Shown here: positions 59,563-64,000 of the stretch, piece after piece
How positions within the stretch are numbered: position 1 is the stretch's first letter
Layout: each line of letters opens with the position of its first letter
Assembly (NCBI GenBank): GCA_052085365.1
Contig: JBQDFP010000010.1
Location: 17,504 to 81,503 of the forward strand
DNA from: Canibacter sp052085365
Lineage (GTDB): Bacteria; Actinomycetota; Actinomycetes; Actinomycetales; Microbacteriaceae
Reading direction: 5' to 3'
DNA length: 64,000 nucleotides
Made by a program: the position numbers and the translations under genes
Notes under the pieces: generated by a model
Databases searched by the model: none
What the model was told of the DNA's origin: nothing
Seen by the model: the letters and a program-made list of their open reading frames with translations, nothing else

Positions 59563-59979
59563 TTACTGAACACCGGCCTCGCTTGCACTGACCACGCCAG
59601 GGGCTTCGGTATACCGAAGTGGAACCGCAATCGCTTCGTTCGCTTGCAGTGCGGAACTTGGAAGATTATTAAGCTGGACCAGCTCGTACACCAGATCACG
59701 AGGGTCAGAATTTGGATCGAGACGCTCAGCAATCGACCACAGCGAATCGCCATATGCCGGGAGGACGTATCCGAACGAAGATGAAGAACTCACTGAAGTA
59801 GCTTCTGCACTCGCCGGCCCTAGGAGTGCACCCCCGGCGATCACACCCGCAATTGCGATGGCACCAATTGCACCGAACACCAACCGACCACGACGAGTCA
59901 AACGAAGCTTGCTCGATGCCTGCGGTGACGCAGTCGTCGATTCGAGCGTTGGACGTTCCTGCGGTGTTAGCGTGTTCAT
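59563..59979 (-). CDS. DivS/YneA-like LysM-domain SOS cell-division inhibitor
   Basis: 138 residues. A cytoplasmic ~33-residue tail, one membrane helix (about 35-55, LVFGAIGAIAIAGVIAGGALL) and an extracytoplasmic LysM-like domain (about 75-125, YGDSLWSIAERLDPNSDPRD). Same layout and same divergent position relative to lexA as DivS of Corynebacterium, YneA of Bacillus and ChiZ of mycobacteria, which stop division during SOS. ATG 59979 with GGAGG/AAGGG upstream. A near-consensus SOS box lies 17 nt before the start. Identity is by context and architecture; direct inhibition is inferred. Confidence 0.85.
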   Translation of the reverse strand: MNTLTPQERPTLESTTASPQASSKLRLTRRGRLVFGAIGAIAIAGVIAGGALLGPASAEATSVSSSSSFGYVLPAYGDSLWSIAERLDPNSDPRDLVYELVQLNNLPSSALQANEAIAVPLRYTEAPGVVSASEAGVQ

Positions 59980-59996
59980 TACCCTTACCTCCGTGT

Positions 59997-60012
59997 TCGA
60001 ATATTCGTTCGA
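59997..60012 (-). promoter_or_regulatory. LexA box (SOS operator) of divS
   Basis: On the minus strand TCGAACGAATATTCGA differs from the Gram-positive consensus TCGAAC-RNRY-GTTCGA at one position. It sits just downstream of the divS -10, between promoter and ribosome site. Further TTCGAA half-sites lie at 60008-60013, 60021-60026 and 60061-60066. Confidence 0.8.
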
Positions 60013-60024
60013 AACAATAATTCG

Positions 60025-60053
60025 AATATAACTTCTAAAACCCTGCAACGCAA
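60025..60053 (-). promoter_or_regulatory. divS promoter
   Basis: TTGCGT (60048-60053), a 17-nt spacer and TATATT (60025-60030) on the minus strand. The start site would fall near 60018, just before the SOS box. Confidence 0.6.
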
Positions 60054-60105
60054 GCACTGATTCGAATATTTCTTCGCACGAGTTTCCCCGACACTCTCAG
60101 AAATC

Positions 60106-60135
60106 TTGCTGAAGTTCGAACATCTGAACTACATT
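60106..60135 (+). promoter_or_regulatory. lexA promoter with internal LexA-box-like site
   Basis: TTGCTG (60106-60111), an 18-nt spacer and TACATT (60130-60135). The spacer contains TCGAACATCTGAACTA (60116-60131), a good left half-site and weaker right half of an SOS box, consistent with lexA self-repression. Confidence 0.6.
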
Positions 60136-60189
60136 GAGGGACAAGTTGAGTCCATCAGCAACCACCGACATTGAATGATTGAGGAAGCA

Positions 60190-60840
60190 ATGAGCGACCA
60201 AGCCCTTCCGCCGCTGTCACAGCGCCAGCAGGATATTTTCGACTACATTGCGACTTCGATTTCGCTACGGGGATACCCGCCGACCATGCGTGAGATTGGT
60301 GATGCGGTAGGCATGGCGTCGTTGTCGAGCGTGACTCACCAGCTCAGTCGACTTGAAGCCCTGGGGTATATTCGTCGCGACAAAGGCCGTAGTCGAACAG
60401 TTGAGATTCTTGCGGACACCGAACATATCGTTGAACCAGACGAACCGTCACTTGTGCCGGAGCAAGCGGCTGTTATTCCACTCGTCGGACAAATCGCTGC
60501 AGGTATCCCCATCACCGCGGAACAGCAAGTCGACCAGTTGATTCCACTCCCCCGTGCGCTTGTGGGCGAAGGCGACCTGTTTATGTTGAAAGTTGTCGGT
60601 GATTCGATGATTGATGCTGCGATCTGTGACGGAGATTTTGTTGTCATCCGTCAGCAACGTGAAGCCGAAAATGGCGATATCGTAGCGGCGATGCTCGACG
60701 GTGAAGCCACGGTGAAGGTGTTCCGTCGTCGAGATGGTCATACTTGGCTCTTGCCACGGAACTCAAGCTTTGAACCTATCCTCGGAGACTTTGCCGAAGT
60801 CGTTGGCAAAGTCGTCGCGGTGTTCCGTTCAGTTGCCTAA
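60190..60840 (+). CDS. lexA: LexA repressor
   Basis: 216 residues. N-terminal winged helix (LSQRQQDIFDYIATSI, PPTMREIGDAVGMASLSSVTHQL) and C-terminal S24 peptidase domain. Self-cleavage site Ala104-Gly105 in GQIAAGIP, catalytic Ser139 in VVGDSMIDAAI and Lys176 in EATVKVFRR. RecA-stimulated cleavage would lift repression of divS and lexA. ATG 60190 has GAGG 5 nt upstream; an ATG at 60175 in frame has no site. Convergent with metF, 4 nt apart. Confidence 0.98.
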   Translation: MSDQALPPLSQRQQDIFDYIATSISLRGYPPTMREIGDAVGMASLSSVTHQLSRLEALGYIRRDKGRSRTVEILADTEHIVEPDEPSLVPEQAAVIPLVGQIAAGIPITAEQQVDQLIPLPRALVGEGDLFMLKVVGDSMIDAAICDGDFVVIRQQREAENGDIVAAMLDGEATVKVFRRRDGHTWLLPRNSSFEPILGDFAEVVGKVVAVFRSVA

Positions 60841-60844
60841 TTGT

Positions 60845-61753
60845 TTACGCGCCAATAGGAGCTGTCGAAACGAGCCCAAGTTCTCGCAACACTGCAAGCA
60901 CCTGCTCGTGACGATTAAACGTATATAGGTGCAGCGACGGCGCCCCACCAGCCATGAGTTCCCGGCACTGTTGGACTGCATAGTCCACTCCGAGTTCAGG
61001 AGCAAAGCCACCCGCTTCATCAATCGCTTGTGCTAGACGAGGCGGAGCTTTTTGCCCGGCAAGTTCCGCGACTTTTCGAAGCTGTGCACTTGTTGACACC
61101 GGCATGATCCCTGGAAGCACCGGAATTGTTAATCCGCGCGTGCGAGCACGATCCACAAACAAGAGATACTCATCAGCGTAAAAAAACAGCTGTGTAATCG
61201 CCATCGATGCCCCGGCTTCTTGTTTGCTGATCAACCAATCAATGTCAGCTTCAACCGATGACATTCTCGGGTGACCATTCGGGTACGCTGCCACAGCAGT
61301 TCGTCCGACACTCGAAAATGCGGGACGTTCATTTCTGGCGCGCGTGATGAGTTCAACAAGTTCAGCAGCGTGAGGCGACGACAACACATCCGGGTGGTCC
61401 TCCCCTAAGTCTTGAGGAACATCGCCACGGAGCGCGAGAAAGTCGTGAATTCCATCATCCATTAATGAGTGGATTGTGCGGCTGAGGTCTTCGCGGCGAG
61501 TTGCGATCGTGGTCAGATGCGCCATAGGAAGTACCTCAGTGTGAGCACGTAGATAGCGCAGCAGATCAGCCGACGCGTCACGGTTTGATCCGTTTGCCCC
61601 GTAGGTGACCGAGATAAAATCCGGTTCGGTCGCAGCAAGGTGCTGCACCGCATTCCCTAGTGCAAGCGCAGCTGCGCCGCTACGTGCCGGAAACACTTCA
61701 AAAGAAAACCGCGCAGCAGTCGAGGCGCTGCCTGTTAAACGCACATCATTCAT
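60845..61753 (-). CDS. metF: Methylenetetrahydrofolate reductase
   Basis: 302 residues, FAD-dependent TIM barrel. Reduces 5,10-methylene-THF to 5-methyl-THF for methionine synthesis. Conserved SFEVFPAR, DFISVTYGANG, HLTTIATRREDL, LALRGDVPQD, ITQLFFYADEYL and PVLPGIMPVS. Start overlaps the upstream MetE-like gene by 4 nt; the run metE / metE-like / metF is one operon on the minus strand. Confidence 0.96.
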   Translation of the reverse strand: MNDVRLTGSASTAARFSFEVFPARSGAAALALGNAVQHLAATEPDFISVTYGANGSNRDASADLLRYLRAHTEVLPMAHLTTIATRREDLSRTIHSLMDDGIHDFLALRGDVPQDLGEDHPDVLSSPHAAELVELITRARNERPAFSSVGRTAVAAYPNGHPRMSSVEADIDWLISKQEAGASMAITQLFFYADEYLLFVDRARTRGLTIPVLPGIMPVSTSAQLRKVAELAGQKAPPRLAQAIDEAGGFAPELGVDYAVQQCRELMAGGAPSLHLYTFNRHEQVLAVLRELGLVSTAPIGA

Positions 61754-62913
61754 ACGGCGACTCCGCTCAATTCCCGCGCAGCGTGCTGTGTCCCTTGTAC
61801 GCGAGCCGCAATTTTCGCAAATGCAACGTTTCGCGCGAAGTCTGGTGAACCATGCCGAGGTTTTTCATCGATCAAGTACGGTGAGAATCCACAGTCATCG
61901 GTCGAACCAAGGAGTTCAGCGGGTATGAATCGAGCTGCGCGTAGCAGCTGCTGTGCCACCTCTTGCGCGGTTTCAAGACGTGGAGAGGTGGGTTTCGTCA
62001 CGCCCAGAAGTATTCGAGGCTGCACCGACCCTGGCTTTTCTCGGAGCTGCTTCCCAATAAGTTGCGCCACACGATCTGGATCGTCTTCGCCAGCAGCCTG
62101 CACGAGGAAATAACCGGCTTCAATCTGCATCAGTTCAGGGATAAGTTTCGCATAATCCACGTCGGCACTGTGTTCACTGTCGCGGTCGTTCCCCGGACAT
62201 GTGTGTACCCCTACTGCTCCACGAATTACCGGCGGCAACCTATCGAGCACTCGATTCACAAGTTCAATAAATCCAGATAGCGCATCACGCCCGGCCCAGG
62301 GTGCACGAAGGTCCTCTCGAAGCGCTAATCGCCCCTCGGTGAAATCAATCGATACCCGGCTCGCACCCTGTTCAAAACAACGTTCAATGTCTTGGGCGCA
62401 TCCTCGAACGACATCCTCCAAGAATTCATCGCGTGAATAGTGGCTAAATCCTGATTCCGGGTACATCAAAGACAGCATCGCTGGCGATACAACAGCTTGT
62501 TTAAGCTTGGCCTCACTTTTACAACCGTGCAGCGTCTGTTGAGCGAACGCCAGACCATCGCTGGCCCAGTGGGAGAATTGGAACCTAGGCTGTGCAAGCT
62601 GCGGGACAACCCGATGATGTCCGTCAGCGAAGACCGCGAAGACTTCGTCGTGCGTGGCTTCTGTTCCATCCAGCAGATACGTCGCAAAACTTTGCCGACG
62701 TTGTTCACCGTCGGTAATGAGAGGAGACCCTGTGTGCACAAATTGGGCGACGGTGTCACGAATCGCTTCGTCAACCAGCGGCGAGAGTTCCGACACTTCA
62801 AATAAACCCGCGTCTGCATCGAGTACAGCTTGTTGAAGTTTCGCAGGTCGGGGCAGCGACCCTACGGGTTCCGTAGGGAGCTGCCCCGGCTGCGCATCAA
62901 ACCAGTGATGCAT
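61750..62913 (-). CDS. Cobalamin-independent methionine synthase II-like protein
   Basis: 387 residues, resembling a single catalytic half of MetE (YxjG/YxjH-type family). The N-terminus LPTEPVGSLPRPAKLQ is typical. Possible zinc ligands are His/Cys in GVHTCPGNDRDSE, Glu further on, and Cys in STDDCGFSP. Family members are thought to transfer a methyl group to homocysteine from non-canonical donors, or salvage S-methyl compounds; the true substrate here is unknown. Its ATG overlaps the metE stop by one base and its stop overlaps metF, so it is co-expressed with both. Confidence 0.85.
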   Translation of the reverse strand: MHHWFDAQPGQLPTEPVGSLPRPAKLQQAVLDADAGLFEVSELSPLVDEAIRDTVAQFVHTGSPLITDGEQRRQSFATYLLDGTEATHDEVFAVFADGHHRVVPQLAQPRFQFSHWASDGLAFAQQTLHGCKSEAKLKQAVVSPAMLSLMYPESGFSHYSRDEFLEDVVRGCAQDIERCFEQGASRVSIDFTEGRLALREDLRAPWAGRDALSGFIELVNRVLDRLPPVIRGAVGVHTCPGNDRDSEHSADVDYAKLIPELMQIEAGYFLVQAAGEDDPDRVAQLIGKQLREKPGSVQPRILLGVTKPTSPRLETAQEVAQQLLRAARFIPAELLGSTDDCGFSPYLIDEKPRHGSPDFARNVAFAKIAARVQGTQHAARELSGVAV

Positions 62914-64000
62914 TACTGAACCTCTGCACGAACCTTTCGAGCCCCAGACACGAGGTTCTTCAGGCTTGCAACGGTTTCGTCGTAGCCGCGTGTTTTTAAT
63001 CCACAGTCGGGGTTAACCCACAATTGCTCAGCGGGGATCTGTCCAGATGCGATCCGCACAAGCTCCGTCACCTCATCGACACTTGGAACCCGTGGCGAGT
63101 GGATGTCGTACACACCAGGTCCAATACCGCGCGAGTAGCCCGTTTCACCGAGCGGTTCAACAACGTCCATGCGGCTGCGTGCCGCCTCAATGCTTGTAAC
63201 ATCTGCATCGAGTCCGTCCACCGCATCGATGATTTCTCCGAACTCTGAATAACACAGGTGGGTATGGATCTGAAGTTGCGCCTCGGCTCCGCCAGTTGCG
63301 AGCCGGAACGCGCCAACCGACCAGTTCAAATACTCTGGCTGTCGGTCTTTATCAAGCGGCAAGAGTTCACGAAGCGCGGGCTCATCGACTTGAACAATAC
63401 CTATGCCTGCCGCATGCAGGTCCGTAATTTCGTCACGTAAGGCGAGCGCCACCTGTTCTGCAGTCTCATTCAGCGGCTGATCGTCTCGCACGAACGACCA
63501 CGCCAGAATAGTGACAGGGCCCGTGAGCATCCCTTTCACCGGCTTTTCGGTGAGCGACTGCGCGTATGTGATCCAGTCAACGGTGATTGGCGCGGGGCGC
63601 GAAACATCGCCCCACAAGATTGACGGTCTGGTTGCGCGAGTCCCGTACGACTGTACCCACCCGTGTTCAGTAACCGCGAAACCATCTAGGTTCTCAGCAA
63701 AGTACTGAACCATATCGTTGCGTTCAGCTTCTCCGTGCACGAGCACGTCTAGCCCTATTTCTTCTTGGAGCTCAATAACTCGTCGAATTTCGGCACGCAA
63801 GAACTCGGTATATGCGTCGGCATTAATCTCACCTCGCCCAAATGCGGAACGAGCCCTACGGATTTCACTAGTTTGCGGGAATGATCCAATAGTTGTCGTT
63901 GCTAATGTCGGCAAACCGAGTACTCGTTGTGCTTCTCGGCGCTGTGCTTCGCTAGCGCGTTGACGGTCGGCTTCGGTAACCCGCGCACGCCGCTCTTGCA
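62913..64000 (-). CDS. metE: Cobalamin-independent methionine synthase MetE, C-terminal part (runs off right edge)
   Basis: The last ~362 codons of MetE; the reading frame is open to the window end and continues upstream. The inter-domain linker (RASEAQRREAQRVLGLP) is followed by the catalytic C-terminal domain: TTTIGSFPQTSEIR, VHGEAERNDMVQYFAE, zinc ligands His and Cys in IHTHLCYSEFGE, Glu in TSIEAARS, and Cys in VNPDCGLKTRG. A TTG at 63914 could be taken as a start but is internal. Transfers methyl from methyl-THF-polyglutamate to homocysteine; MetF, two genes downstream, makes the donor. The promoter region and any riboswitch lie outside the window. Confidence 0.96.
   Translation of the reverse strand, partial: QERRARVTEADRQRASEAQRREAQRVLGLPTLATTTIGSFPQTSEIRRARSAFGRGEINADAYTEFLRAEIRRVIELQEEIGLDVLVHGEAERNDMVQYFAENLDGFAVTEHGWVQSYGTRATRPSILWGDVSRPAPITVDWITYAQSLTEKPVKGMLTGPVTILAWSFVRDDQPLNETAEQVALALRDEITDLHAAGIGIVQVDEPALRELLPLDKDRQPEYLNWSVGAFRLATGGAEAQLQIHTHLCYSEFGEIIDAVDGLDADVTSIEAARSRMDVVEPLGETGYSRGIGPGVYDIHSPRVPSVDEVTELVRIASGQIPAEQLWVNPDCGLKTRGYDETVASLKNLVSGARKVRAEVQ

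Noticed and set aside
63912..63914. TTG 63914 as the start of a 333-residue methionine synthase
   Set aside because: The frame stays open upstream to the window end and encodes the MetE inter-domain linker; this TTG is an internal Leu codon.
1..64000. CRISPR arrays, prophage or IS elements
   Set aside because: No regularly spaced repeats, transposase, integrase or phage structural genes were seen on either strand.

Overview
The window looks like a chromosomal segment of a moderate-GC (roughly 53 % by eye) actinobacterium, most likely Micrococcales and perhaps Microbacteriaceae-like. The evidence is AdnAB and UvrD2 helicases instead of RecBCD, DUF3107 and DUF3117 proteins, a bifunctional PriA in place of HisA, a Mrp ATPase without a CxxC motif, LexA divergent from a LysM-type SOS division inhibitor, and frequent GTG/TTG starts and probably leaderless genes. 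I saw no phage genes, IS elements, CRISPR arrays or toxin-antitoxin pairs.

Layout. 1-1800: N-terminal part of an HtrA-type protease and an initiator tRNA-Met with its own promoter and terminator. 1.8-24.6 kb: a block resembling M. tuberculosis Rv3193c-Rv3211 (UPF0182, YlbL-type Lon protease, DUF2342, an orphan E1-like protein, UvrD2, NudC, AdnB, AdnA, DUF3107, ferritin-like protein, RhlE-type helicase), joined by a glutathione peroxidase, a degenerate phosphotransferase, RlmC and a PHP phosphoesterase. 24.6-31 kb: aminopeptidase P, stress protein, PRC/MgtE_N/CBS protein, DUF1003, Mrp, TatB, O-methyltransferase and DUF3117, resembling Rv1220c-Rv1232c. 31-36.9 kb: citrate synthase, ferredoxin, a GH65 disaccharide phosphorylase with its beta-phosphoglucomutase, and an orphan prepilin peptidase. 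36.9-43.8 kb: argCJB and pheST. 43.9-47.3 kb: an accessory copper module (unknown membrane protein, CopC, PCuAC lipoprotein, Tat-dependent DyP peroxidase). 47.3-55.6 kb: trmH, infC-rpmI-rplT, DUF1844, AzlCD exporter, SseB, and priA-hisH-hisB-hisC. 55.6-59.5 kb: an accessory ABC exporter with a divergent two-component system. 59.5-64 kb: SOS regulator pair divS/lexA, then metF, a MetE-like protein and metE running off the right edge.

How the genes work together. Repair and stress functions dominate the left half (AdnAB, UvrD2, NudC, Gpx), with LexA/DivS at the right end. The right half is a conserved translation/amino-acid backbone. Two accessory cassettes appear to interrupt it: the copper-DyP module between trmH and pheS, and the ABC/two-component module between divS and hisC. 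TatB (29.6 kb) would serve export of the DyP enzyme. The most interesting signals are an infC gene with an ATC start and a long structured leader, a NudC that has lost all four zinc cysteines, a pseudokinase-like phosphotransferase with an acidic repeat tail, the orphan E1-like protein in a conserved repair neighbourhood, the copper module with its unidentified first gene, and well-resolved SOS operators. I did not find a clearly new multi-gene defence or biosynthetic system.
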